This document shows positions 10,423 to 22,300 of a stretch of DNA of 64,000 nucleotides, piece after piece. The position numbers and the translations under genes are program-made. The DNA is from a virus. The DNA lies in IMG/VR virus record IMGVR_UViG_3300044970_002308, positions 1 through 64,000 of that record; one strand, given 5' to 3'. The notes below the pieces were generated by a model. That model was not told the DNA's origin. It worked only from the letters and a program-made list of their open reading frames with translations, and did not search any database. Each line of letters begins with the position of its first letter. Position 1 is the stretch's first letter.

Positions 10423-10431
10423 GTTTTATCC

Positions 10432-10950
10432 TTATGTTGCGGCACAGTTCTTGCAACAAATGGCCACTATAGCTTCGCTTTGTAAATTGTTGTTATTGTC
10501 TAAAACACTAAACTTTATTAAAGCATTAGGCTGATTAGTGTTGATGTTAATAGAAATAGGAACTTGTCTAGTGGATCTACCAAGCGGAGTGATGTCCCCA
10601 GAACTCTGAGAAAATATGACAGTAGAATTACTGGTTAAATCTTGTACACTATATTTGTATATTGAGCTAGCCATGAGGTTATTAATAGTAGCCACTAATA
10701 CCGAACCATTGCAGCAAAAATTAGTGACATCAGCAAAAGATATAACCGGTAGCATATTGCTACAAGACCCATCTCCAGAAGAAGATAGTGGTACAGAAAT
10801 AAACTTGACTATACTTTCATTGCCTTCTGAATCTCTTTTCTTTGTATAGAGAGTACCGGTCTGCACATTTAGTACTAGTTCTCCCACGTCAACCTGATCT
10901 AAGGCTGGGGCCAGGGTTGTAGAAATATCTCTTTTAAATTTAAAGCTCAT
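10432..10950 (-). CDS. Small fibre with Mtd-type N-terminus and Cys-rich Ig-like domain
   Basis: This is a 172-residue protein. Residues 1-50 resemble the N-terminal attachment domain of phage tail fibres (Mtd-N-like: LDQVDVGELVLNVQTGTLYTKK, compare 'l..GEig.d..t...kiGdg'). About 65-172 form an Ig-like domain with a Cys-Cys pair at each end (TNFCCNGSVLV and VAICCKNC). The start overlaps the stop of the upstream 784-aa gene by four bases (ATGA), so the two may be translationally coupled. This gene links the two fibre styles of the window, a Mtd-type attachment region and the Cys-containing Ig-like family. It probably docks an Ig-like head onto the baseplate or tail tip. Confidence 0.65.
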   Translation of the reverse strand: MSFKFKRDISTTLAPALDQVDVGELVLNVQTGTLYTKKRDSEGNESIVKFISVPLSSSGDGSCSNMLPVISFADVTNFCCNGSVLVATINNLMASSIYKYSVQDLTSNSTVIFSQSSGDITPLGRSTRQVPISININTNQPNALIKFSVLDNNNNLQSEAIVAICCKNCAAT

Positions 10951-13301
10951 AGACTTACTCCGCTAAATACAATTACGCCGCCGTCTAGATCACTAATAGT
11001 ATTTGTAGACTGCCATTGCGCAATATTACCAGATGTAGAAGTTAAAATATATCCAGAAGGCACTGGTGTTTGACCTATACTAATACTGTCTGTATAAATA
11101 TAGCCACTAACGCTTAAAGATGCATATCTATTTAAATTACCGGACTGTTGAACAATCTTAGGTGACGATCCATTAATAACAGTGGCGGAGACGGCCTCTA
11201 ATCTATTGGACGGCTTAGCATTTACATAAATTGCTGGAGCAACTGATTCGCCATTAATCTGAAAGTCTATAGAATGCTTATTTTGATTAAAAATAGTATT
11301 GGTAAGAGGTCTGCAACTAATTGTTGTCTGAGGCGAAATAGCTGGTGCTCCGGAATTTTCTACACTAAGATTTAAATATCCTCCTTTATTTATGGAGAAA
11401 ATATTACCCGTTCCAGAGATCGGTAGAATCTGATTCAATACGATATTTGTATAGCCATTACTTTCTGTAATGCTATTAATTGTTCTAAAATAATTATTGG
11501 TATTAACACTAATTTTTACCGTATCTCCAACACTAAACTCATTGCTTAAACCGATAGCACTAATAGCTAAAACGTCTCCCCCGTTTTGTATAAAGCAAGA
11601 TCTTATAGGATATTTTTCCCAAGATATATCTAAGCCCGACCATATAAAATTATCTGCGCTTGGTTTTGACCATGCTATTCCAGATCCAGTATGCGTTAAA
11701 ACAGAGCCTTGATCGGATGTGTTATTTGTATCCTTTGCTAATATCGTGTCTGCTCCTATATTCCAATTACCAATAAGAGTAGAGCTAGAAAAATCTATGT
11801 AAGATCCAGACGACTGAGAAAGTGCTGGAGCATTAATCCTGGGAGCAGTAATATTACCGCTAAAAATAGCGCCAGATAAGGACGCTTTAGTTCCAATCGA
11901 AGCTAGATCCGACTTGGTATATCCTGCGCTCTCTAAAATACCAGATTGTCCTACGCTCAGTATACTACCACTAATAGACAATGGCAATAAATGTAAAGAA
12001 TCCGAAACGACTATTTTATCAGCAATCACACCGCTTGTAGATATTTGTAATTGTCTGTTTTTATTTCTAATAGCAACCGAATCTGAATTAACGGTTAAGC
12101 TATCTAATGAGGAACCGCCATTATTTATTGATACAACAAGTTCTCCACTAGGACTAGAGGCTTGAGAAGAAATGGCTCTTGTGCGAATTTGAGAATAGTC
12201 TATCTCTGATCCAACAGAATTTTTGCCTGCTAGATGTATGCTACCAACTAATGACCCACTATCAAGAGTGGTAGAGGGCTTATGATAAAGTACAAGTTTA
12301 GGAGTGGAGCAGGAACTCCTATTCTCCAATCTTATGTTACTATCGCATCCCTGTCCAACGATGTGTAGTAATGTGGCGGGCTTTGCTCCCGACGGCAAAT
12401 TTAAACCTATCTTTCCAGAAGCATCAAAAATACAATTTCTATTACCACTACCATTAATAATAAAGTCTGTATTCTTGGATGTTTTATTAAAAATGGTTGT
12501 ACCAGATCCTGATATGACTGTATCGGCGGATTGTTCCGATCCCGTACCGCCAAATAGCAGGCTATTAGAAGCGTTGCTATAATATATATTTGAGCCACCA
12601 AAAGAGGTAGAATTAACTTTGTATTGAATAGAGCCATTTGGTCCTTGTGGAGTACCCATCAAATCCGGATCTATATTTAGATTAACCTCATTTTTTAGTT
12701 CTATCCAGCCAGAACCATTCGATACCAAAGAGGTGTAGGCATTATCATAATCTATAGTTAAAGAAGCTGAACCATCTATTAAATCTCCACTAGAAGCAAT
12801 AATATGTAAATCCTTATTATTTCTATTATATGCTTTAAAATCTAGTATAAGACCGCGATTACCGGATGCTACGGGCAGAGTACCAGAAGCATGATTGGTA
12901 GATAGATCTACAACGTATGTAGACCTTACGTCTCCAATATTGAACACGCCCGTACTGGTAATTAAATTATTATACCCAAGATCCACAGAATACTGATTAG
13001 GATATACGAAAAACGTTTTTGTCCCACCGAAACTAAAAAATACTAACTCATCATTGTTAGACGAACCAGAAACCTCTTCTCTTTCCACTATAGTGGTAGA
13101 TATTACTTTGCCTATACCGGCTTCCCATTCTGTTGCACCAGTGGATAAAAGATTTTTGGCAAAATATGGTATAAAATGACCTATTAAAGAAGCGTCGAGA
13201 CCAACAAACGTCGGCTCTGGTGCCTGTAAAATAAATCTTCCATTGACTATTTCGAAAGATGCGCCAACATTATCTGGAATTTTAATATATGAATTTATCA
13301 T
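10947..13301 (-). CDS. Large tail-fibre / distal tail protein
   Basis: This 784-residue protein is encoded immediately after the tape measure gene, with a four-base ATGA overlap. That position usually holds distal-tail or fibre genes. Residues 1-230 form a unique N-terminal beta-rich region (MINSYIKIPDNVG...). Residues about 240-440 have fibre-shaft character, including 'GKIGLNLPSGAKPATLLHIVG', which resembles the 'iGig...P...LhV.G' signature of phage fibres. The C-terminal part (about 540-784) contains repeated 'y.n..psnrLe'-like beta segments and ends in GGVIVFSGVSL. No catalytic site is recognised. The N-terminus may attach to the tail tip while the rest forms a trimeric shaft; this is inferred from fibre-like composition. 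Confidence 0.7.
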   Translation of the reverse strand: MINSYIKIPDNVGASFEIVNGRFILQAPEPTFVGLDASLIGHFIPYFAKNLLSTGATEWEAGIGKVISTTIVEREEVSGSSNNDELVFFSFGGTKTFFVYPNQYSVDLGYNNLITSTGVFNIGDVRSTYVVDLSTNHASGTLPVASGNRGLILDFKAYNRNNKDLHIIASSGDLIDGSASLTIDYDNAYTSLVSNGSGWIELKNEVNLNIDPDLMGTPQGPNGSIQYKVNSTSFGGSNIYYSNASNSLLFGGTGSEQSADTVISGSGTTIFNKTSKNTDFIINGSGNRNCIFDASGKIGLNLPSGAKPATLLHIVGQGCDSNIRLENRSSCSTPKLVLYHKPSTTLDSGSLVGSIHLAGKNSVGSEIDYSQIRTRAISSQASSPSGELVVSINNGGSSLDSLTVNSDSVAIRNKNRQLQISTSGVIADKIVVSDSLHLLPLSISGSILSVGQSGILESAGYTKSDLASIGTKASLSGAIFSGNITAPRINAPALSQSSGSYIDFSSSTLIGNWNIGADTILAKDTNNTSDQGSVLTHTGSGIAWSKPSADNFIWSGLDISWEKYPIRSCFIQNGGDVLAISAIGLSNEFSVGDTVKISVNTNNYFRTINSITESNGYTNIVLNQILPISGTGNIFSINKGGYLNLSVENSGAPAISPQTTISCRPLTNTIFNQNKHSIDFQINGESVAPAIYVNAKPSNRLEAVSATVINGSSPKIVQQSGNLNRYASLSVSGYIYTDSISIGQTPVPSGYILTSTSGNIAQWQSTNTISDLDGGVIVFSGVSL

Positions 13302-16300
13302 ACTGATGAACTACCTTTAAGTATTTGATTAGATTGTTCCCCAAGAGCATTCTCTGTAGTAACATTAAGCCTACTGACGGCAGTATTGATCGAAGAAACA
13401 ACATATTCTTTCATTCCTTCGCTCATTCCCTTTAGTGCCTCTCCGCCATTTATTATAACCTCTACTTTATGTTGTGCTGTAATTTGAATATTTTCTGGAA
13501 TAGCCAAACCACTGATAGTATTAGCCACATTCTGTAATCTAATTGTAAAATTATCAATAGCCTTTTGACTCTTATCATCTAAATTAATATTTAGTAATGC
13601 TGCATTTTGAGCAAAAGCGCGATTAAAATTTTCCAAAGCACTTACAGCCGATGGGGCCAAGCCCAGCTGTAAATTAGATACACCTACAGTCTTATTTGTA
13701 GACGATACATTTGGGATATTAGAGTGATATTGAGGTATAATAATACCCCCTTGATTAAGATAATTAACCATTCCACCAGTAGAATATTGGCCACTATTAA
13801 TAGCTTTTAAGACAGGTAGATGTTTTTGAGTGGCCGCTCTATTGACCACAAATTCTCCGGGGGTCAACATGGCTGGAACGGTATCGGTGCCTCTGGGCTG
13901 ATAATCAACTAGAGTGCCTGTTTGAGCATAGATTATGCCCCCTCTGGCTTTCTTCTGCGGCTTTTTGACTTCCTCTGCTAAGGCTTTTCTCTTTGCTTGG
14001 AGCTGTAACGCCATATTATAATCTGGTAATTTTCCAAATGCTCCATTCGTTAATAGCTGTAAAGCAGAATTGGCGTCGGGGTATAGGCTATCAAAACCAC
14101 GTCTCCATTTATCATTGCCGGCTTGACCATCACCATTCACAAAAGGATCCAAAAAAGTATTGTAGAAAGATCGAACCTTCTTGATAGTATCAATAACGCC
14201 CTGGTTAACCTTTTGATTAGCAAGCTCTTTCTCTAAAATACCAAAGAGATTATTTCTTGTTTCCGTAGGAAACATAGAGTATGGATTCAGTATCTTTTTA
14301 CCCAAATCTAATATGGTTTTGGGAGAAGTTCTATCAGATTGTTTATTCCAAGTTGTTTTCTCTAGTCCAGTAGCCTCAAAAATCGATTGGTTTTTATCCC
14401 CAAAAGCCCCCTCGATTGCCTTTTGATTGTCTTTATTTATTTCTTTATCCAAGATATCTGCCCCCAGACCCTGGGACATCATTCCTTGCTTAGCTAAAAA
14501 CTTTGCGTATTGATTAACTTTGTCTGGTATTGTAGCGTCTGGTTTACCGTCAAAGCTAACGCCTAGCATCGAAGACAATCCTTGAGAATCTCCTGCTCCT
14601 AGTTTTAAAAATGTTTGTGCGGCAGCTCCTATTGCTCCCCAAACATTATACAACGCCTCTGGCGGAGTCCTCCCTTTCATTTTTTCCATAACAGCTTGTC
14701 CAAAAAACTTTTGCCCACCAAATAAAAGATTACCGTATGGCAATATGTCTGTCGCTTTTGTTAAGGGCATCAGCTTCATATTGTATGCCGATAAAACGCC
14801 GCTTATAGGAGCTAGTACTTTCTGTATAATGCCCCTAGCTATACCCAACGGATTTTCTATATTTGCTTGTTTTATACCAGCATCAGTGCGTTTATCAGTA
14901 GTTTCAGCTGCCACAGCTCCTGCTATTAGTTCTTTTTTATTAAATAATCCTTTAATTTCATTAATGTAATTAGTAGCATTAAAGTTACCGCCAAGAACAG
15001 CTGTCTTTGGCATATAAGCATTATTTTTTGTGTCTTCGGAATAATCTAGCGCACCAAGATCAGTGCTATTTATTTTTTGCACAGTGGCGTAAGGCACTGG
15101 CGGCAAATTATCTGTATTGAGACCTCCTGTCACTGCATTAATTATTGGTTGAATACGCCCTTTTAAGGTTTCGATACTATCCGCATATATCGATCTACCA
15201 ATTAAATTAACAGGGTCTAAATCTTTGAATGGGTTTAGCGGCTGTTCTTTGCTGTTGGCATCTAAATCAGCAACAACATATTTAATGGCTCCTAATGACT
15301 GATCTAATGTTTTATTGGTGCCAAATCCTCCTTGAATAGTTTTGTAGTTAAATTTCATGAACTCATCTTCGACGGAACCTGATGTAACTTTTATATTAGA
15401 TGTATTATTTTTTTGATATTCTCCCTTTAGGTTATTGATAGCATCTACATGATTAAATCCAGCAGCTATCCACGGTAGTGATTTTTGCGCTGGATTTATA
15501 GGTATAAAATTACTACTGTTTTCAGCATAGCTATTGGTGGGCGGCGCAGGCTGATAATTTTTAAAAGAATTAGCTAAATTATTCCATTTATCGGCCGTTA
15601 AATTAAATAATGTTATTGGTGGTTTAACATTGTCTTTACCCTTAATTTCTGTCTCATCGAATTGAGCCGAAAATATTGCACCAGATAATAGCTGTTGTAA
15701 TTTGTTAATATATGTTTTATTCTTTAAGGAAGAATCGGTTTCTTTCAATGGTTCAGAAATCGAACCGTCTGCCTCGATCTCTGGAATCTTAGTTTGAGAC
15801 AAAGCATCAAATACTCTTGATAATGACTGGATATTGTTTTGCATTATCGGACCAGTAGCCTTAGCCATACCGTCATAATTAGTGACGTATTTAGATAATG
15901 CCATGCCTATAGACGGATCAACAGTATCATGCTTCATATTGGATAACCCGGCAACCACCTTCATGTCCGGAGAAATGATAGTAGTGGCTGTTGATCTATT
16001 TGTAAAACCATAAGGGTTTCCAGCATTAGTATTTTGACCAGAAGACCCTTCTCCTTCTAGATCTGCTACTGAGTATAGGCCATAAAGACCGTTAGTGGTT
16101 TTTGTTAGACCGCTCAGTGTTACTAGTGGCACACTAGACAATCCTCTATTGACATATTTACCCACTTCAATAGTTGGCTCTATTTTAGGTCTATTATCCG
16201 CGTCTACTTTTGTGGCTATTTTTTTTGAACCTGTGTCAATAGACCCCATAAACGTACCGGCATCAGAACTTTGCACAACAAATCTTTTAAGTTTTAACAG

Positions 16301-19300
16301 CGTTTCTAATTTATTTTTATAGTCCTCTATTTGATTTTTTGTGATATGTTTTTTTCTTTGAATATCTCTCTCAGATATTACATTATCAAAAAAATCTGAT
16401 TGCGGCACATAACCCACATCTATGGGACCTGTAAAAGTAGTTCTTTTCTCAATCGTAGGTCGATCATCCTCTGTAGTCATACTAATAGTATCATAAGATG
16501 CTCCTAAACTCGCATTGGCGCCGATACTCACCAAAGGCTTCCGTCCAACTTTAGGACTGAACCAATCTGAAATATCTCCTGGTGCCGGATTCGAGGCGTA
16601 AAAATACCCCGGCAGAGCGACGGCCTTTGTCATGTGGTCATATGGATTAGCGTTAAGAGATAATATGTCTGGATATTGTGTCGCTGTCTCTTGTTGTTGA
16701 ATCCCGGCCTGCTTTTCCGCATCTTGCTTTTGATCCAATCCCCAACCTCCGCCAAATACTAAACCTCCTTGATTATAGTACTGTACTCTTCCACCATTCG
16801 AGTATCCATTGTTAATAGATTTTAAAAGAGGTAGATTTTTTTGAGTAGCAGATCTATTGACAACAAATTCTCCTGGGGTCAACATAGCCGGTACTGTATC
16901 CGTCCCCTTTGGAGCAAAATTAATTAACTGACCCGCGGAAGCATATACAACACCTCCTCTTGCGAGCATCTCTGCCTCAGCTGCTGCTGGCTTCTTATCC
17001 TCCCTATTATTTTTAACAACAGTAATTAAATTTTTAATATTATCATTAATATCTTGCAGTTGCCTGCTTTCAAAGTTTAATGAGACACCTCCGATAGCTG
17101 TAGCTAATTTAACAGCGGCGGTGTCAGAATTATTCTCCGCAATAAGCTGATTCAAGGCAGCTAACTGTTCATTTGCAAATGCTTGTTCAGCTAGCGCTTC
17201 TCTATATATACCTATAGCTTCTGCCATTTGTGGATCGGCTTCTGGATTTCTTAAAGAATCTATCACTTGCTGCATCATTGGCGAAGAGTTTATGCCAGAT
17301 TCTCTAAGCATAGATTCTAGAACATTGGCCTTCATACCACTCTGCTTATCTCCGAGAAACGGCATGATCATGTTAAAAGCTTCTAGGCTGTCGCGTCTCT
17401 GGTCGGCATTGGTCCCAAAATTAGCCCGACCCTTCATATTGTTATCTAATCTAGCCAAGGCCTGATTAAATTTATTAATTTCTGCTGGGGTGCTGGTGAC
17501 CAATTTCTCAATGATGGCTACTCCAGCTTGTTGCTTCTGTTGAATCTCCGACATTTTATTTAACGCTGCACTAGCAACAGTAGTGTTTTCGCTAAGGCCT
17601 TTAAGCGCATCGTATGACTCTCTTAACGCAACACTTGTTTCCCTCAGCCTTCCCTGCATCATCATAAATTCGTCTTTACCAGAAAAACCCTTTTGAGCGG
17701 CGGCGTCGGATCTTGATTGTTGAGATTGTCTGGTCAATTCTAAATCTTGTATCTGTCTTCTAATATCTACAGCAGATGTTGGGCCTCCGGTCTGAGACGC
17801 AGTTGCAGCTCTAGTGTCAGCCACTACGCTTTGTAATGATACTGTTTTACCTAAAACTCTATTAAGCTCATTTTGCCCAGAAACCAGGGTATCAGTAGCT
17901 CGTCTTAGCTTTTGATTACTATCAATTTGTAGATCTATCAATTGATTAGTTGTATTGGCATAATCGTTTAGTGCATTCTGCCAGTTTTCTAGAGCTCGTA
18001 TCGCAGTTTCTTGAGCTCTCTTTGCACTGTCTACAACGTTTCCGAGTTGTGGAATTTTTTCTACCAATTGACTAAAATCAATTTTATCATCCCCAGATTT
18101 CCTCATATCCTGTACGGCGCTCTTTACCTCGCCAGATAATTTAGTTGATAGGTCTGGTGGCAGCTCTAAGTCGTTTAAAGCTTTAAATATAGCTTGGTCT
18201 AATTTGATACCAACGGCCTCGTTACTTGCGGATGGATTATTTTTTAAAGTACTATTGATTGTAGATAATAACGTATCCTCAAGTCTACCAGAAACCTGTA
18301 ATATCCCTTTCATTGACTTAGCTTCGCTGCCGAACATAGAAGCTGCCTGGTCTACAGCTCCCGCATTCGCATTAGCCCCATAAGCTCTACTATTTTGCAA
18401 TACGTTTATACTATCTAGCTTTACAGATCCTACCCTGGCAGATCCTGATAGTGCTGAGGTGGTGAGCTCTGCACTAGCGGTAAGCTTATCTAGCGCAAAA
18501 GCATTCGCCATAATAGACTGTTCCATATTTTGAAACATTCTCTCTAAGCTATTTTGTAAAACAATAGTAGACTTGCTAAGAGCTTCTAGATCCATCTCTT
18601 TTAGAGTTTGAGACTGAATTTCTCTGGCTTTAGCGTCTGCTACTGTCGCAATAGTACTATCTATGAGAGCTTTCTTTTTATTTTCTTCTAACGAAGTATT
18701 ATTTTGTATAGTTAGAATTTGTTCTTGTAGCGCTGCGTCTGCAAGAGCTAAGCTTTTAGTGAAACCAGCAAAATCTTTGTCCGATTTGAGACCTTCAATA
18801 GAAGATCCTGATCTGATTTTACTTGTTATAAATTGTCTGGAGGCATCAGCCGCTCCGGTAAAATTCTTCGCTCTTTCTCTAGATAGTTCTGGTATATTTT
18901 GACTCATTGAAAACGCCCGGTTGGATTTAGCGTCTTCCCCACCAAACATCTCTGTAGAACGCAAATATGCCATTATCCCTTGTTTATCCAATATTTGAGA
19001 TCTTTCTGCTGCCGCTCGTTTCTCTGAGCTCGTACCATTATCGGCAGTGTCAAAAAAATTAAATAGTCCTCTTTTTACTGTTTGTGAGTCTGAGTCTGTG
19101 ATAGCTTGGGCTTGTTTAGTGGCTTCTACTACATTTTTCTTGGCGTCTGTAGCAAATACGTTGTTCTTTATGTCTTTAGAGAATTTATCTAGGGACTTGG
19201 CTGCTGCCTCAAGCGTTTGCTCTAATTTATCTACCTTTAAACCTCTATTAAAATCATTTGCTGCATTTTCTGCGTCTGTAAATGCTTTAGCTAATCCTGC

Positions 19301-22300
19301 TGCTCCGGCTACTATACCAGCAGCTATGCCAACAGGACCCATAGAGGCAAGCATAGCTGCGCTACCAATAGCTGTGCTACTACCAGATATCATAGCATTG
19401 TTCTTAGCCTGCTCTGCTGTTTTTGGGTCTGCTGTCGTAAACTGATCTGCGATCATTGGTATGGCAAAGGAAAGCCCCATAGCCGCATTTCCTATTTTAC
19501 TACCTATACCTCCGCCAGCCGATCCTGCCATGCTATCTCTAAAAGCCTGACCTCGTAAACCTTGAGCCCTAGCATCTCTAGCCTGGGCCATCATATTTGC
19601 TCCTCTGCTGCCAGAAGGTATTAGTCCTCCTCCTGATCCGCCGCCAAAACCAGCAGACTTTTGTGCGGCCGTCGCCATTTTACTAATTCCCTGAGTAATT
19701 TTTTGAAATAGCGTTGGCTGTTGTTGTGCCGCAGTGGCGCTTTGTTTAGCAAAATTAGCAATACGAATTCTAGCAGCAGCGTCATCAGCAGCGGCTTGTT
19801 GAGCAATCTGCATCTTAGCATTGATTTGCTGTACATAATTTTGTTGAGCATTTGCCGTTAATGATTGATTAGCTCTAGCAAATACTTTGTTAGCTCTATC
19901 TTGAACCTTTTGTTTTTCTGCTGGATCGGACGCGGCATCGTATCTGTCTTTGAATCTTGCTGCTACTCTGTCTCTGAGGGAGCTTCTATCATTCGATAAT
20001 TGAGTTCTCATCATTTGTTTTACTGAACCCGCTCCGCCAGCTCGTTCTCTGCCTAATACCGATTGAACGGCTTCGTTTCTAGCATTATCTATAGCGCTAG
20101 GAGTTCTGGTAACAACACCCTTTTGGCCAGGCAGCAAAGGACCATAAGCATTAGTATCAACAGCTAATCTTGTTCTAGAAGCTCTCCTTACAACCCTATT
20201 AGCTCTTTGATTGTCTCTATATTCTTTTTCTTTTGCTTGATCAAGAACGCCTCCGGTAGTAATATCCACTCCTCTACCGGCTAACACATTCATACCTCTG
20301 TAACCAACGCTCTGAGATTGTTTTTTAAGACTCGCAGCCGTTTGTTGAGCCGCCTGAGACATAGACTCAATAGCTTTAGTTGCCTCGGCCAATGCTTTGG
20401 CAGCAGACATGCCCTGATCCATCAATTGTTTGGCTATTTGAACCCTACCCTGCCCTGACATAGCCATCTTAAGAGGAGAATCGGAACCTCTAGCAAATCT
20501 TTGTACTATTCCACCACTATGATATTTATTTAATGTATGAAGATTGCCATATCCTATAGCTTTTGCGGATTTTCTATTAATAACATATTCCCCTTCCTGA
20601 GCCATGATGGGGACTTCTCCGCCAGAAGCCCTAGCTACTCTATTTATTCTAGGCCCTTTAGTTCTTAGTGCTTCAAGAGCGGGTAATTTGCTACCTCCTC
20701 TGGTAAATACCATATTTTGAACAGGTATACCGAATAATTGATTAATATGCTCAGCTAATCCAGGAGTTCTACTAGATTTACTAATTATAGATAAGTTTTT
20801 CGGCTGTATAACGCCCTTTTTGACTAGCTCTTGTAATTGTTTGCCAAATTGTGTTAATCTAGCACTTTGAGCATCTTTGATTCTTGCTTGGGGGTCTCTG
20901 AAATATTTGGTTAAAACCGCTTCTTTTTGTTCTGGAGTTTTTGCGCTTGCATATGCTGCATCTCCAGTGGTTCTTTGCAAAGTCCTATCATAATCAATAG
21001 CCCCTCCTCCATTACGTATTATTTCATATAATGGAGAACCAGGTTTCATACCAGGCATCGGCAACATAGATCCAGGAGCGTTGGGGAGATCGTCTACTAA
21101 AGGCATGCCTCCTTTAGCCATAGCTATAAAACCACCAAGAGCTCTAGATAATCTTTTAGTCCTTAACTTATCTCTACGACCTCTATCAAATTGTCCTTTT
21201 GTAAGTTTTCTTTTAGCCTGTTCTTTTGTTGCATCATTTGTGGCGTCTGTTAATGCTTTAGGATCTACTCCAAAAAGGTTTGCTAATTTTTTACCTAATC
21301 CCATATTAAAATCAATAGCTTTTGATTTAGGATCATATGGAGCCCCAGCAACAGCCAATCCGCTCTCAAACATCAATCCAGATAAATTGGGTAACTGTTT
21401 AGTTAAAATTTCACTAATTCTTTTTTGGTCCGTAATAGGTGTTGTTCCGGCGGCTTTGGCAATAGCTTGACCTATTTGAGCTACTATGCTTTCTGATTGA
21501 GAACGTATAATATCTTCCACTTGTGTCGCTAGATCATTTGGTAGACTGCCGGTTTGCAGGGTCGCTGGGACCCCTCGTAATCTTTGTCTTCCTGTTTTAT
21601 CTTTAAGTCCCGGAGTCGTAACGGTAGAAGAGGACGTATCGCCTCGTAGTCCAACAACGGCTAATTTTCTGTTTTTAGCCCTATTGGCAATATTCTCTTC
21701 GGATGTTTTGGTGATAGTTCTTTTTTCTTGTAGATCTTTAATGATCTTTGCTCTGGTCTGTTCAGACCCCTTTGCTCTTGGATCTAGAAAACGTCTAAGC
21801 TCTATAGGAATATTGACTCCTAGCCTTTCTGCTTCCTTAAGTAAATCAGCCTTACCCATGGCCTCCAAAGGCTTAGAGGTACCTCTGGCAAATTTTTGTA
21901 TAAGACCTCCAGATGCAAAAGTTGAGCCGAAAGATTTTCCTAAAACCTTTTTAACAGCTGGGAGGGTTGTACGACCACCAACCTCTCTAGGATTGGTGAG
22001 CGCCTGGTACTGCATTAATTCATCCCACAAACTACCGACCTGAGTATTAATTTTAGATAAATATGGTTTAATATTCTTTTCCAGAATAAAGTCTAATTCT
22101 GAGTCTGATCTTAGAGTCTGAGGTACAGATCTAGACTTAACACCTCTCAACAAGGCCGTCTTAAGACCCTCAAGCTTTTTTGATGCAAGCAACTCTTTGA
22201 ATATAACAGATGGTACGCCTCCATCGCCAAAAAGTTGTTCGGGGGATCTTTTTGAGATGTCTTCGACTAACTCTTTTTTAGTAACTCCAGTTTTTCCTGT

